A DNA stretch of 64,000 nucleotides from DASRIA01 sp963816975 (lineage in GTDB: Bacteria > Actinomycetota > Thermoleophilia > Solirubrobacterales > JBBDJG01), in assembly GCA_963816975.1 (NCBI GenBank), contig CAWFMD010000006.1, forward strand, positions 806,001 to 870,000, given 5' to 3'. This document shows positions 37,645-46,465 of this stretch, piece after piece (positions within the stretch are counted from its first letter, which is position 1; every line of letters begins with the position of its first letter). The translations under genes were made by a program, and so were the position numbers. A model generated the notes under the pieces. That model did not search any database and was not told the origin of the DNA. It saw only the letters and a list, made by a program, of their open reading frames with translations.

Positions 37645-38697
37645 ATGGGCTCCCCGCCGCTCTCCCCGCTTCCGCCCGCGACGCTCCGGTCCAGCCTGGA
37701 CGCTTTCTGGAACGCGGTCGAGGCGTTCTTCTCGAATCTCGCGGCAGTGCACTGGGGGGCCCTGGCGCTCGCGCTCCTGCTGCATCTCGGGCACATGGCA
37801 TGCCGCAGCCGCGGCTGGTTCAACGCGCTCCGCGCCGCCTACCCGGCCGAGCCGTTCAAGTGGCGGCGGATCCTCGGCGCCTACGTGGCGGGGGTGGGCG
37901 TGAACAGCGTGCTGCCCGCGCGCAGCGGCGATGCGGTGAAGATCTATCTCGCGAAACACAGCATTCCGAACTCCACCTATCCCGCGGTCACGTCCTCCTT
38001 CTTCGTGGAGTCGCTGTTCGACACCACGATCGGGTCCCTGGTGATGCTGTTCGCGCTCACCCAAGGCGTGCTGCCGAGCCTTCCCAGCCTGCCCGACATC
38101 GGCGCGTTCGACCTCTCGTTCTGGGCGGATCACCCGCGCTTCGCGCTGTTCACGATCACCTTCATCACCGCCGGGCTGCTGGCCCTCTACGCCGTGCTGT
38201 CGATCCGTGCGGTGGTGTTCTGGCGCCGGGTCAGGCAGGGCGTGGTGATCCTCACCGACTTCCGGCGTTACCTGCGCCAGGTGGCCGCCTGGCAGGCCGC
38301 TGCGTGGCTGCTGCGGTTCTTCTCGTTCTACTTCTTCCTCGAAGCCTTCAACGTCGGGGGCTCGGTCGAGAATGCGCTGCTCGTGATGAGCGTCCAGGCG
38401 CTGTCGACGCTGACGCCGTTCACGCCCGGCGGAGCGGGGGCGCAGCAGGCGCTGCTGGTGTACGTGTTCCGCAGCAAGGCGTCGAAGACGTCGGTGCTCG
38501 CCTACAGCGTCGGCCAGCAGATCGTGCTTGCGGCGTTCAACGTCGCAGCCGCCGCGGTCGCCCTCTTCTACATGGCCGGCACCACCGACTTCCGCAGCGT
38601 CATCCGCCGTGGCCGCGAGGACCAGCGCACGGGCGGCGCGGCGCCGGAGCCCGATTCCGGTGAGGCCGCGACCCGACCGCTGCGCTCGCAGCCGTGA
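37645..38697 (+). CDS. Lysylphosphatidylglycerol synthase transmembrane-region (flippase-like) protein
   Basis: 350 aa with about eight hydrophobic segments. The sequence MACRSRGWFNALRAAYP, GVGVNSVLPARSGDAVKIYL and TLTPFTPGGAGAQQALLVYV match the UPF0104/LPG-synthase membrane domain family, including the conserved P-x-R-x-G-D motif. No aminoacyl-transferase domain follows, so only the membrane part is present, as in many lipid-handling homologues. A role in lipid or isoprenoid-lipid transfer is inferred from the family. The C-terminal 40 residues are polar and disordered. Confidence 0.85.
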   Translation: MGSPPLSPLPPATLRSSLDAFWNAVEAFFSNLAAVHWGALALALLLHLGHMACRSRGWFNALRAAYPAEPFKWRRILGAYVAGVGVNSVLPARSGDAVKIYLAKHSIPNSTYPAVTSSFFVESLFDTTIGSLVMLFALTQGVLPSLPSLPDIGAFDLSFWADHPRFALFTITFITAGLLALYAVLSIRAVVFWRRVRQGVVILTDFRRYLRQVAAWQAAAWLLRFFSFYFFLEAFNVGGSVENALLVMSVQALSTLTPFTPGGAGAQQALLVYVFRSKASKTSVLAYSVGQQIVLAAFNVAAAAVALFYMAGTTDFRSVIRRGREDQRTGGAAPEPDSGEAATRPLRSQP

Positions 38698-38700
38698 CGA

Positions 38701-38976
38701 TCAGGCAAGACCCTCGCGCGCCTCGCGCACGAGCGTCACGGCCTCCGGGAAGATCAGGCGGATCGCGTCGCGGATCTGGGTCGCCTGCTCGTCGGAAGAC
38801 CCGGACAGGTCGATCGTGTGGATCGCCGCGACGGTCATGTCCACGGCGAGCTTGATCGCGTTGTCGGCCCAGGCAACGCGTTGCGCGCCCTGCATCTGCT
38901 CGGCGAACTCGCCCAGCCGCTTCTGGAGGTCGTCGGGATCACCGAACAGGCCGCCGAACGGATTGGAGCCTTCCAC
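38701..38976 (-). CDS. Hypothetical small alpha-helical protein
   Basis: 91 aa from GTG 38976. It begins MEGSNPFGGLFGDPDDLQKRL, then an amphipathic helix (EFAEQMQGAQRVAWADNAI) and a mostly helical acidic C-terminus (SSDEQATQIRDAIRLIFPEA). No signal peptide, membrane segment or catalytic motif is seen, and no family is recognised. It converges with the LPG-synthase-like gene, with 3 bp between the stops. Coding is supported by an unbroken frame filling the gap between two well-supported genes. Confidence 0.6.
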   Translation of the reverse strand: MEGSNPFGGLFGDPDDLQKRLGEFAEQMQGAQRVAWADNAIKLAVDMTVAAIHTIDLSGSSDEQATQIRDAIRLIFPEAVTLVREAREGLA

Positions 38977-39030
38977 ACGGCCATTGTAGGGCCGGTGCCG
39001 CGGTGGCTGTACCCGGATAGGCTCCGCCTC

Positions 39031-39837
39031 ATGGGCCTACCCGCGCCAAGCCCGTCCTCGACGGCGCTCATCACCGGTGCATCGGCCGGCATCGGGGAGG
39101 AGTTCGCGCGCCAACTGGCGGCTCGCGGGCACGGCGTGTTCCTGGTCGCCCGCCGCGAGGACCGCCTGCGCAGGCTCGCCGCGGAGATCCAGCACGACCA
39201 CGGCGTGCGCGCGGAGTTCGCGGCGAGCGACCTGGGCGATCCAGCCGACCGGCAGCGGCTGCCGGGCCTCGTCGCGGACCAGGGACTGGACGTCGCCATC
39301 CTCGTGAACAACGCCGGCTTCACGACGGTCGGGGACGTGCACGAGAACCCGGACCGCCAGCTCGGCATGGTCCGGGTGAACGTCGAGGCGCTCGTCGACC
39401 TCACGACGATGTGGCTGCCGGGCATGACCGCGCGCGGCAGTGGAGCCGTGATCAACGTGGCCTCGACGGTGGCGTTCCAGCCCGTGCCGGTCCAGGCGAC
39501 CTACGCGGCCACGAAGGCGTTCGTGCTGAGCTTTACCGAGGGCGTGTCGTCCGAGCTGCGCGGCACCGGTGTCACGATCACGGCGCTCTGTCCGGGCCCG
39601 GTCGCGACGGAGTTCACCGACGCCGGCGGCTTCAAGGAGGAAAAGCCGGGCCCGTCCTTCGTCTGGTCGTCGGCGACAGATGTCGCCCGGGCGGGCATCG
39701 AGGGCGCGGAGAAGGGCAGGCGGGTGGTGGTACCCGGGATGTTCAACCGGTTCCAGACGAGCCTCGGCCGGCACAGCCCGCGCTCGATCGTGCTCGGCCC
39801 GGTCGCCGGCGCATACCGGCGCACGATCGGCGAATAG
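39031..39837 (+). CDS. Short-chain dehydrogenase/reductase (SDR)
   Basis: 268 aa from ATG 39031. Classical SDR motifs are present: cofactor loop ITGASAGIGEEFARQLA, NNAG within ILVNNAGFTTVGD, catalytic Ser in VINVASTVAF, and YAATK for the Tyr/Lys pair. The ARRED after the second strand suggests NADP preference. CPGPVATEFTDAGG and a C-terminal EEKPGPSF region resemble the SDR group that acts on acyl/keto lipids, but the substrate is open. Confidence 0.9.
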   Translation: MGLPAPSPSSTALITGASAGIGEEFARQLAARGHGVFLVARREDRLRRLAAEIQHDHGVRAEFAASDLGDPADRQRLPGLVADQGLDVAILVNNAGFTTVGDVHENPDRQLGMVRVNVEALVDLTTMWLPGMTARGSGAVINVASTVAFQPVPVQATYAATKAFVLSFTEGVSSELRGTGVTITALCPGPVATEFTDAGGFKEEKPGPSFVWSSATDVARAGIEGAEKGRRVVVPGMFNRFQTSLGRHSPRSIVLGPVAGAYRRTIGE

Positions 39838-39862
39838 CCGTCGTCCGCGCCGTGAAGCGTGA

Positions 39863-40942
39863 TCAGGCCGGCTTGCGCGCCTCGAACAGGGCCTGACCCG
39901 GGAGCCGCCGGACCCCCACCTTCCTGGTCCGTTCGAAGCCGGTCTGATCGAGCCAGGCCCGGACGTCGCGCTCGGCATAGGTCGCGGCCGCCGACGTCAG
40001 GTGGAAGAAGAGGCTGAGCATGGCGGCGGCGTCGGGCCGGCTGTCGTCCGCCGGCAGCCACAGGTCGAGCACCGCGATCGTCGCGCCGGGACGCAATACC
40101 TCGTGGATGCGGCGCAGCAGCGCGACGTTGTCGTCGGATGAGAGGTGGTGGACGATGTTGAAGACGAGCGCGGCGTCGTGCAGGCCGCCCGGACCGGCGA
40201 GGTCGGCGCTCATCATGTCGCCCTCGACGTGTTGCACGCGGTCGCTCATCCCCTGCTCGGCGATGATGCGCCGCCCGACCGCGACGCTCCCGGGCAGGTC
40301 GACCACGGTCGCGCGCAGAGTCGGATGGCGCCGGCACAGCTCGGCCGAGTACCAGCCGTGCCCGCCGGCCACGTCGAGCAGCGACTTCGGCTGCGCCGGC
40401 AGGCGCAGCGACTTCGCGACCTCGGGGGAGCTGATGCGGGCCAACTCGTACTGGCCGCGGATGTACTTCTCCCAGTGCGGATCGTCGGCGGCGAAATCGT
40501 GGATCTCGACGCCCTGCCCTGTGCGCACCGTCTGCTCGAGCCCGTCCCACCAGCTCCAGTAGTCGTAGGTGTGCTCGATATACGTGCCGACGTAATCGGG
40601 CGAGGCGGGGTCGAGCCACTTGCGGCTGCGCTTGGAGAGGGAATACCCGCCGTCGCGCTTGTCGACGTGCTCGAGCACCGCAAGCGAGTCGAGCAGCAGC
40701 ATCGTCCCCTCGGGAGCCAGCCCCAGGGCGTCGGCCACCTGCTCCGCGGTCGCGCGGCCACGTGCCAGCAGGGCAAAGATCCCGAGTCGCTGACCCGCCA
40801 TCGTGACCCGCGCCATCGGCATGCCGAACAGCGCGTGACCGGCAGCTACGGGCGCGAGGTTCAGCCGGATCGCGAGATGGTCCAGCGCGGAGTCGGGTTG
40901 CAGTCCGGGGCGCAAGGCGGCCGCGATCGTACCGGCAAGCAA
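39863..40942 (-). CDS. Class I SAM-dependent O-methyltransferase with dimerisation domain
   Basis: Up to 359 aa from TTG 40942. The N-terminal winged-helix dimerisation domain (LGIFALLARGRATAEQVADAL, LLLDSLAVLEHVDK) is typical of plant-type and polyketide O-methyltransferases. The SAM site follows: SLLDVAGGHGWYSAELCRRHP and ATVVDLPGSVAVGRR, with VFNIVHHLSSDDNVALLRR downstream. AGRT-type catalytic base residues cannot be fixed by eye. It may act on a small phenolic or keto acceptor. The hairpin at 40943-40968 lies exactly before its start and belongs more likely to groEL. Confidence 0.85.
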   Translation of the reverse strand: MLAGTIAAALRPGLQPDSALDHLAIRLNLAPVAAGHALFGMPMARVTMAGQRLGIFALLARGRATAEQVADALGLAPEGTMLLLDSLAVLEHVDKRDGGYSLSKRSRKWLDPASPDYVGTYIEHTYDYWSWWDGLEQTVRTGQGVEIHDFAADDPHWEKYIRGQYELARISSPEVAKSLRLPAQPKSLLDVAGGHGWYSAELCRRHPTLRATVVDLPGSVAVGRRIIAEQGMSDRVQHVEGDMMSADLAGPGGLHDAALVFNIVHHLSSDDNVALLRRIHEVLRPGATIAVLDLWLPADDSRPDAAAMLSLFFHLTSAAATYAERDVRAWLDQTGFERTRKVGVRRLPGQALFEARKPA

Positions 40943-40968
40943 AGAGGCCCGGCGAATGCCGGGCCTCT
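40943..40968 (-). terminator. Terminator hairpin after groEL
   Basis: An 11-bp perfect stem (AGAGGCCCGGC / GCCGGGCCTCT) with a 4-nt loop, 27 bp past the groEL stop. On the minus strand it is followed by TTTGCTTG, a partial T-run. This is the strongest terminator-like element in the window. Confidence 0.7.
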
Positions 40969-40994
40969 GCGAACGGCAAACGGCGAACGGCCGT

Positions 40995-42623
40995 CTACAT
41001 CATGTCCGGCATCCCGCCTCCGGGCATGCCCACGGGCTCCTTGTCCGGAATCTCCGCGACCACGCACTCCGTGGTGAGGATGTTCTTGGCGATCGACGCC
41101 GCATTCTGGAGCGCCGAGCGCGTCACCATCGTGGGGTCGATCACACCGGCCTTCACCAGGTCGGTGTACTCGCCGGTGGCAGCGTTGAAGCCCTCGCCGG
41201 CCTTCATCTCGCGCACCTTGGAGACCACGATCGATCCCTCGACGCCCGCGTTCTCCGAGATCTGACGCAACGGCTCCTCGAGCGTGCGCAGCACGATCTT
41301 CGCGCCGGTGCGCTCGTCCGGGTCCTCGTAGCTGTCGAGCACGATCGCCTCGGTGGCGTTCAGCAGGGCCACGCCGCCGCCGGGCACGATGCCCTCTTCG
41401 AGCGCCGCGCGAGTCGCCTGCAGCGCGTCCTCGACGCGGTGCTTGCGCTCCTTCATCTCTGTCTCGGTGGCCGCGCCGACCTTGACCACGGCGACTCCGC
41501 CCGACAGCTTCGCGAGCCGCTCCTGGAGCTTCTCGCGGTCGAAGTCGGAGTCCGTGTTCTCGATCTCGGACTTGATCTGCTTGATGCGGCCCTTGATCGC
41601 ATCTGCGTCGCCGGCGCCGTCGATGATCGTGGTGGTGTCCTTCGCCACGACGACCTTGCGCGCCTGGCCGAGCTGGGTGACCTGCGTGTTCTCCAGCTTC
41701 AGGCCCATCTCCTCGGTGATCACCTCGCCACCTGTGAGGATCGCGATGTCCTCGAGCATGCGCTTGCGGCGGTCACCGAAGCCGGGTGCCTTCACGGCCA
41801 CGCCGGTGAAGGTGCCCCGCAGCTTGTTCACGACGAGCGTCGCGAGCGTTTCGCCCTCGACGTCCTCGGCGAGGATCAGCAGCGGCTTGCCCGTCTGCAT
41901 CACCTGCTCGAGCACCGGGAGCAGCTCCCGCACCGCGCCGATCTTCTGGTTCGCGATCAGGATGTAGGGGTCGTTCAGCACGGCCTCCATGCGCTCCTGG
42001 TCGGTGACCATGTACGGCGAGATGTAGCCCTTGTCGAACTGCATGCCCTCCGTGAACTCCAGCTCCATGCCGAAGGTCTGGCCCTCCTCGACGTTCACGA
42101 CGCCGTCCTTGCCGACCTTCTCGATCGCGTCCGCGATCACGTTGCCGATCTCGTCGTCACGGGCCGAGATCGCCGCGACGCGCGCGATCTGGTCCTTGCC
42201 GCCGGAGATCTCCTTCGACTGCTTGTTGCGCAGGTGGTCGACGACCTGGTCTGCGGCCTGCTCGATTCCCCGCTTGAGCGCCATCGGGTTCGCGCCGGCG
42301 GCCACGTTCTTCATGCCCTCGCGGACCATCGACTGGGCGAGCACTGTCGCGGTGGTGGTGCCGTCGCCGGCGACGTCGTTGGTCGCGGTCGCAACCTCGC
42401 GCACCAGCTGTGCGCCCTGGTTCTCGAACACGTCCTCGACGTCGATCTCGCGGGCGATCGTGACGCCGTCGTTGGTGATCGTGGGCGCGCCGAACTTCCT
42501 GTCGAGCACGACGTAACGCCCGCGCGGGCCGAGTGTCACCTTCACGGCATTCGCGACGGCGTTCACCCCACCCTCGAGGGACCTGCGTGCGTCCTCGTTG
42601 TACTTGAGTTCCTTGTGAGCCAT
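40995..42623 (-). CDS. groL: Chaperonin GroEL
   Basis: 542 aa. Hallmarks are LKYNEDARRSLEGGVNAVANAV, VTLGPRGRYVVLD, GDGTTTATVLAQ with the ATP-hydrolysis Asp, the apical domain with GYISPYMVTDQ, and the C-terminal GMPGGGMPDMM tail. It forms the tetradecameric folding chamber closed by GroES. The gene lies 27 nt after groES on the same strand, and both are expected to be controlled by the CIRCE element upstream of groES. A hairpin terminator follows. Confidence 0.98.
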   Translation of the reverse strand: MAHKELKYNEDARRSLEGGVNAVANAVKVTLGPRGRYVVLDRKFGAPTITNDGVTIAREIDVEDVFENQGAQLVREVATATNDVAGDGTTTATVLAQSMVREGMKNVAAGANPMALKRGIEQAADQVVDHLRNKQSKEISGGKDQIARVAAISARDDEIGNVIADAIEKVGKDGVVNVEEGQTFGMELEFTEGMQFDKGYISPYMVTDQERMEAVLNDPYILIANQKIGAVRELLPVLEQVMQTGKPLLILAEDVEGETLATLVVNKLRGTFTGVAVKAPGFGDRRKRMLEDIAILTGGEVITEEMGLKLENTQVTQLGQARKVVVAKDTTTIIDGAGDADAIKGRIKQIKSEIENTDSDFDREKLQERLAKLSGGVAVVKVGAATETEMKERKHRVEDALQATRAALEEGIVPGGGVALLNATEAIVLDSYEDPDERTGAKIVLRTLEEPLRQISENAGVEGSIVVSKVREMKAGEGFNAATGEYTDLVKAGVIDPTMVTRSALQNAASIAKNILTTECVVAEIPDKEPVGMPGGGMPDMM

Positions 42624-42650
42624 ACGAAAATTCCTACCTTTCTGAGGCGT

Positions 42651-42944
42651 CTAGCCCTCTACCTTGGCCAGCACGTCCGACTCGCGGAGCACGAGCAGGT
42701 CATCGCCGTCGATGATGATGTCCGTACCGCCGTACTTGGAGTAGAGGACCTCGTCGCCCTCGGCGACGTCGAGCGGGATCCGCTTCTCGCCGTCCTCATC
42801 CCACTTGCCTTCTCCGACGGCGAGCACTTTTCCCTTCTGGGGCTTCTCCTTGGCCGTGTCCGGCAGGACGATCCCACTCGCAGTGGTCTCCTCCTCTTCC
42901 ACCGGCTGCACGATCAGGCGATCCCCGAGAGGCTTGAGATTCAT
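42651..42944 (-). CDS. groS: Co-chaperonin GroES
   Basis: 97 aa, full length. MNLKPLGDRLIVQPVEEEETT and GIVLPDTAKEKPQKGKVLAVG hold the mobile loop that docks on GroEL, and the roof region DIIIDGDDLLVLRESDVLA closes the barrel. It is the first gene of the groES-groEL operon. Its ATG is preceded by AGGAGG (plus strand 42955-42960, minus-strand sense), a strong ribosome binding site. Confidence 0.98.
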   Translation of the reverse strand: MNLKPLGDRLIVQPVEEEETTASGIVLPDTAKEKPQKGKVLAVGEGKWDEDGEKRIPLDVAEGDEVLYSKYGGTDIIIDGDDLLVLRESDVLAKVEG

Positions 42945-43044
42945 ACGTCGTTACCTCCTGGCTGATCCAAAGTTTTTCCGGTCCAGCGACCCCGCGCAGG
43001 GCGACCGGCCGCGGGCCGGAGGTCGCCGAAATCACGGGAATGCC

Positions 43045-43075
43045 TTTTGGCACTCTAGCAGGCAGAGTGCCAAAA
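43045..43075. promoter_or_regulatory. CIRCE operator (HrcA binding site) upstream of groES-groEL
   Basis: TTTTGGCACTC-N9-GAGTGCCAAAA is a perfect inverted repeat with 11-bp arms and the 9-bp spacer of CIRCE (consensus TTAGCACTC-N9-GAGTGCTAA). It lies about 100 bp upstream of the groES start. It implies HrcA-mediated heat-shock repression of the chaperonin operon. The arms differ from consensus at one symmetric base pair (TTGG for TTAG). Confidence 0.93.
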
Positions 43076-43142
43076 CCTGGGCGGCAGACCGCCTTGGGGG
43101 CGGAATTTCATGCCCCCGGCAGCCAGGCGGAAAAGCCGTCGG

Positions 43143-43550
43143 TCAGAGGCGGCGCGGACGCGGCCCGTGACCGTTGCCCGGCGGGGCGTCGCGCTGCGCG
43201 GTGGTCTCGATCACCTGGGAGAAGCGAATCACGGTGACGAGGTCCTCCTGCCCGATCTCCCGCCCGTAGATCTGCTCGAGGAAGTGGACCGTGTCCTCGA
43301 CCCGCCTGAACTCGGGGTTGTCGTGCTCGATGTCGCGCGGCGAAAGCTCCCGCACGCGCTTGATCTCGACGTCGTCGACGACGGCCGTGAAGACCTTTTC
43401 ACGCGGCTCGTGCCGGTATCCCACAGTGATCCAGACGAGTTGGCCGCGGCGGTACTTGAGGCTCTTGTCCCCCAGCCGGATCGTGGCGGTCTTGCGGCCG
43501 CGCTTGAGCTGGTCCACGAAGACCGGCGAGTAGAAGTTGAGGACGTACAA
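43143..43550 (-). CDS. ASCH/PUA-like domain protein
   Basis: 135 aa. LNFYSPVFVDQLKRGRKTATIRLGDK is the N-terminal strand-helix-strand of ASCH proteins, followed by GQLVWITVGYR and VVDDVEIKRVRELSPRD. ASCH folds are predicted RNA-binding or nucleoside-processing domains related to PUA. A conserved acidic/aromatic stretch (FRRVEDTVHFLEQIYGREI) completes the domain. The last 20 residues are a basic tail. It lies upstream of groES on the same strand, beyond the CIRCE element, and ends 68 bp before that element. Confidence 0.8.
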   Translation of the reverse strand: MYVLNFYSPVFVDQLKRGRKTATIRLGDKSLKYRRGQLVWITVGYRHEPREKVFTAVVDDVEIKRVRELSPRDIEHDNPEFRRVEDTVHFLEQIYGREIGQEDLVTVIRFSQVIETTAQRDAPPGNGHGPRPRRL

Positions 43551-43624
43551 GGGTGGGAGGCGCGCAGGTCGGGAAGGAACGGGCGGCCTCAGTATAAGGA
43601 GAGTTCCCTGATCGTTCGGCTGAT

Positions 43625-43807
43625 CTAGCCCGGGCGGCGGCTCAACATTCGTCTGGCCAGGGGCCAGAGCGCGATTGCCACCGCGATCTGGAGCGCGAGG
43701 GTGAGCACGTCGAGCGGCTCGAACGGGTCGCCCAGCACCCCGTCCGCGGTCTCGACCGCCAGGCCCCAGACCAAGGCGTACGCGACGGAGCGCGCAATGC
43801 GGTGCAC
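43625..43807 (-). CDS. Small two-segment membrane protein
   Basis: 60 aa from GTG 43807; TTG 43811-43813 is an alternative start overlapping the Crp stop. Two hydrophobic stretches (SVAYALVWGLAVETADGVL and LDVLTLALQIAVAIALWPL) flank a polar acidic loop, and the end is basic (ARRMLSRRPG). No family is recognised. It follows the Crp/Fnr gene directly and may belong to the molybdate operon. Confidence 0.5.
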   Translation of the reverse strand: MHRIARSVAYALVWGLAVETADGVLGDPFEPLDVLTLALQIAVAIALWPLARRMLSRRPG

Positions 43808-43809
43808 GC

Positions 43810-44558
43810 TCAATAGATGTACCTGTGCAGCGCCGGGGGGTCGTGGACCACGATCCGCCCGCGCCGGGTGGTCGACGACTCCGGCGCGCTGGAGCGTGGC
43901 GAGGAAGCGGCTGGCCGCTTCGCGCGACGTGCCGGCGAGTTGGGCCAGGTCGGCCTGGGTGGAGTGCACGACCACTTCTCGCGGCGGGCTGTGGGGCCGG
44001 CCCGTGCGTCCGCGCAGGGCGCCCGCCGCGACCCGGTCTCGGCCAACTCGGCGAGTACGCCGGCGACGCGGCTCGACACCTTCTGGAACGACTGCCGGGC
44101 GATTCGGGCGTTGGCCTCGCGCAGCTTCTCGCCGAGCGCGCCGAGCAGCTTGACGGCGATCTCGGGGTGCTCGTTCAGCAGGCGCTTCAGGTCGCTCGCG
44201 AGGATCGCGACCGCGCTGCATCTCGTCGAGCGCCTCGACGGTCGCCGAGCGCACCTCGCCGCCGAACATCGCGAGCTCCCCGAAGATCTCGCCCGGGCCC
44301 GAGGTTCGTGAGGGTGATCGTGCGCCCGTCCGCATGCTGGCGCGTGACGCGGGCGCGGCCACGCTGCAGGATGTAGCAGGTGTCGCCCGGGTCGCCCTCG
44401 CGCAGCACCACGCTGCCTGCCTCGTAGCGGCGTGGAACCGCGACGCGCGCGATCTTGTCGAGCTCGGCGCTGGACAGGCCCGAGAACAGCGGGACCGCAC
44501 GCAGCAATTCCCCAGCCCGTGGGCGGGCCGCCGCCCTGGGTTGCGAACGGGTGGCCAT
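43810..44558 (-). pseudogene. Crp/Fnr-family regulator with four single-base frameshifts
   Basis: Pieces in three frames add up to one roughly 249-codon Crp/Fnr protein. First, from 44558: VPLFSGLSSAELDKIARVAV and GSVVLREGDPGDTCYILQRG. Then, after about 44300: GEIFGELAMFGGEVRSATVEA. Then, after about 44220: AVAILASDLKRLLNEHPEIA and SFQKVSSRVAGVLAELAE. Then, after about 44035: ADLAQLAGTSREAASRFLATL, the winged helix. Last, after about 43865: GRIVVHDPPALHRYIY and stop. Three breaks are +1 and one is -1; most fall at G/C runs. All restored segments keep conserved residues and no in-frame stops occur. That points to misreads or very recent decay. The sensed signal is unknown. Confidence 0.8.
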
Positions 44559-44615
44559 TTGCAGGCAGTATTACCGGTCGTGCCGCCGAGACGGATCCGG
44601 AGCCGGCCGGACGTC

Positions 44616-44909
44616 TCACAACGGCACGAGCCGGGTGGCCGTGGCCTTCCAACGTGCCTCGACACGCGCGCCCGGCGTTAGGGCGAGACGCTGCACGGCG
44701 GCCTGCGTCACCTCCGCCACCAGCGGTTGCGGTGCCGACAGACCCAGCCGGACGCGGTTGCCGACCGGCGTGACGCTGGTGACCGTGGCGGTCACCGTGT
44801 TCTGCGCAGAGCCATGCGACGGAGCGCCGGGCGCCTCGACGGTCACCTCCCACGGGAACACGCTCGCCGCCGTGCGGCCGGTTGCGCGGTCCGTGCTAAA
44901 GACTCTCAC
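44616..44909 (-). CDS. TOBE/Mop domain, probably the detached C-terminus of ModC
   Basis: 97 aa from a possible GTG at 44909. RVFSTDRATGRTAASVFPWEVTVEA and the following TVTATVTSVTPVGNRVRLGL match the TOBE region that ends ModC-type ABC ATPases. In frame terms it is one base off from modC: removing one G from the run near 44912-44920 would fuse LDGGG to RVFSTD as in intact ModC. It either represents a separate small molybdate-binding protein or, more likely, the C-terminus cut off by a frameshift. Confidence 0.65.
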   Translation of the reverse strand: MRVFSTDRATGRTAASVFPWEVTVEAPGAPSHGSAQNTVTATVTSVTPVGNRVRLGLSAPQPLVAEVTQAAVQRLALTPGARVEARWKATATRLVPL

Positions 44910-45678
44910 CGCCCCCGTCCAGCCGCACGCCGGTGAGGCCGCTCCCGGCCGGATGGGCCTCGCCTGTCAGCACGCTGGCGCCCGCGAAGTCGGCGACGAA
45001 GGAGGATGCGGGCGCCGCCGCCAGCTCGCTCGCGGACCCCCGTTGCAGCACCCGGCCGCGGTCGACGATCGCGACCTCGTCGCCGAGCTGGGCGGCGTCG
45101 GCGAAGTCGTGGGTGACGAGCAGTGCGGGCATGGCCGCCTCGCGCAACGCTGCGTCCAGCTCGCGCGCAGCTGCGGCGCGGCTACGCGTGTCGAGCGCGG
45201 CGAGCGGCTCGTCCAGCAGCAGCACGCTGGGCGAGGTGGCAAGCGCCCGGGCAAGCGCCACCCGCTGCCGCTCCCCGCCCGAGAGCGAGCGCGGGTGCGC
45301 GTCCGCCAGGTCGGCGATGCCGAAGCGCGCGAGCCGCTCCTCGGCGGCGCGCCGCCGCTCGTCCCGCGGCAGATCCCGCATCCCGTAGGCGACGTTCTGC
45401 CAGGCGGGCATGTGGGGAAAGAGCGCGTAATCCTGGAAGAGGAATCCGCAGGACCGGTCCTCGGGCTCGACCCACACGTCGCGGTCGGTGTCCAGCCAGG
45501 TGGTGCCGCCGCACGCGACCCGGCCGCGGCGCGGTCGCACCAGCCCGGCGCACACGCGCAGGATGGTGCTCTTTCCGGCCCCCGAAGGACCCGCGAGCGC
45601 AAGGCACCCGACCTCGACCTCGACGTCGACGTCCAGCGTGAAGTCGCGCAAGACGACGTTCGCGCTAAGCGAGAGCAT
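44896..45678 (-). CDS. modC: Molybdate ABC transporter ATP-binding protein ModC (C-terminus frameshifted)
   Basis: 260 aa as read; intact homologues with a TOBE domain are about 350. Walker A GPSGAGKSTILR is near residue 30, the Q-loop is in FLFQDYALFPHMPAWQNVAYG, the signature is SLSGGERQRVALARAL and Walker B is VLLLDEPLAALD. The reading frame stops early after LDGGGESL, and the TOBE domain continues in another frame (44616-44909). It overlaps modB by 14 nt. It powers molybdate or tungstate uptake with ModB and ModA. Confidence 0.85.
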   Translation of the reverse strand: MLSLSANVVLRDFTLDVDVEVEVGCLALAGPSGAGKSTILRVCAGLVRPRRGRVACGGTTWLDTDRDVWVEPEDRSCGFLFQDYALFPHMPAWQNVAYGMRDLPRDERRRAAEERLARFGIADLADAHPRSLSGGERQRVALARALATSPSVLLLDEPLAALDTRSRAAAARELDAALREAAMPALLVTHDFADAAQLGDEVAIVDRGRVLQRGSASELAAAPASSFVADFAGASVLTGEAHPAGSGLTGVRLDGGGESL

Positions 45679-46465
45679 GCTCGGCCGGGCTCCGGCCGGC
45701 GAACAGCTTCACGACCAGCAGGATCGCTCCGCTGATCGCGACGAGGACCGCTGACAGGGCGAGGGCGGCAGTGAAGTCGGTCGAGAAGCTCTCGTAGATC
45801 GCGAGCGGGGCGGTCTGGGTCACTCCGCGGAAACTCCCGGCGAACATCAGCGTCGCACCGAACTCGCCGAGCGCGCGGCCCCAAGCGAGGGCAAGGCCGG
45901 TTCCGAGCGACGGTAGCGCGAGTGGCACGGACACACGCGCAAACGTGCGCGCCTCGGACGCGCCCAGCGTACGCGACGCCTCCACGAGGTTGCGGTCCAG
46001 GCTCGCGAAGGCCGCCTGCGCCTGGCGCACGTAGAACGGGCTGGCGACGAATACGAGCGCGACCACCACGGCCGCCGTCGTCAGCGGAAGCTCGATGCCG
46101 AGGTCCGTCAGGGCAGTTCCCAGGATTCCTTGCGGTCCGAGCGCGGCCAGCAGCCCGATGCCGGCGGCCGCCGGCGGCAGGATCAGCGGCAGCTCGATCA
46201 GGGTGAGCGCCGCCGCCTTGCCGTGGAACTCACGCGTCGCGAGCAGATACGCAGCGGGCGTGCCGACGGCCACGATCACCGCGACTGCGATCGCGGTCGT
46301 CTGGAGGCTCAGCACCAGCGCGTCGACGGCGACGGGGTCGTCGAGGCTGGAGAGCAACTCGCGCGGTCCCACATCCACGAAGACCGCGGCCACGGGCAGG
46401 GTGAGGAAGCACAGCGTGAGAGTCGTTGCTGCCACGAGCAGAATCCGGAAGAGCGCGCGTCTCAA
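45665..46465 (-). CDS. modB: Molybdate ABC transporter permease ModB
   Basis: 266 aa from TTG 46465. About six membrane segments are visible. The EAA loop that contacts the ATPase reads LVEASRTLGASEARTFARVSVPLALP, the form usual in ModB/CysT permeases. IELPLILPPAAAGIGLL is another family stretch. The TTG overlaps the deduced original stop of modA (TTGA at 46462-46465). This supports the operon and the modA reconstruction. Confidence 0.9.
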   Translation of the reverse strand: MRRALFRILLVAATTLTLCFLTLPVAAVFVDVGPRELLSSLDDPVAVDALVLSLQTTAIAVAVIVAVGTPAAYLLATREFHGKAAALTLIELPLILPPAAAGIGLLAALGPQGILGTALTDLGIELPLTTAAVVVALVFVASPFYVRQAQAAFASLDRNLVEASRTLGASEARTFARVSVPLALPSLGTGLALAWGRALGEFGATLMFAGSFRGVTQTAPLAIYESFSTDFTAALALSAVLVAISGAILLVVKLFAGRSPAEHALA

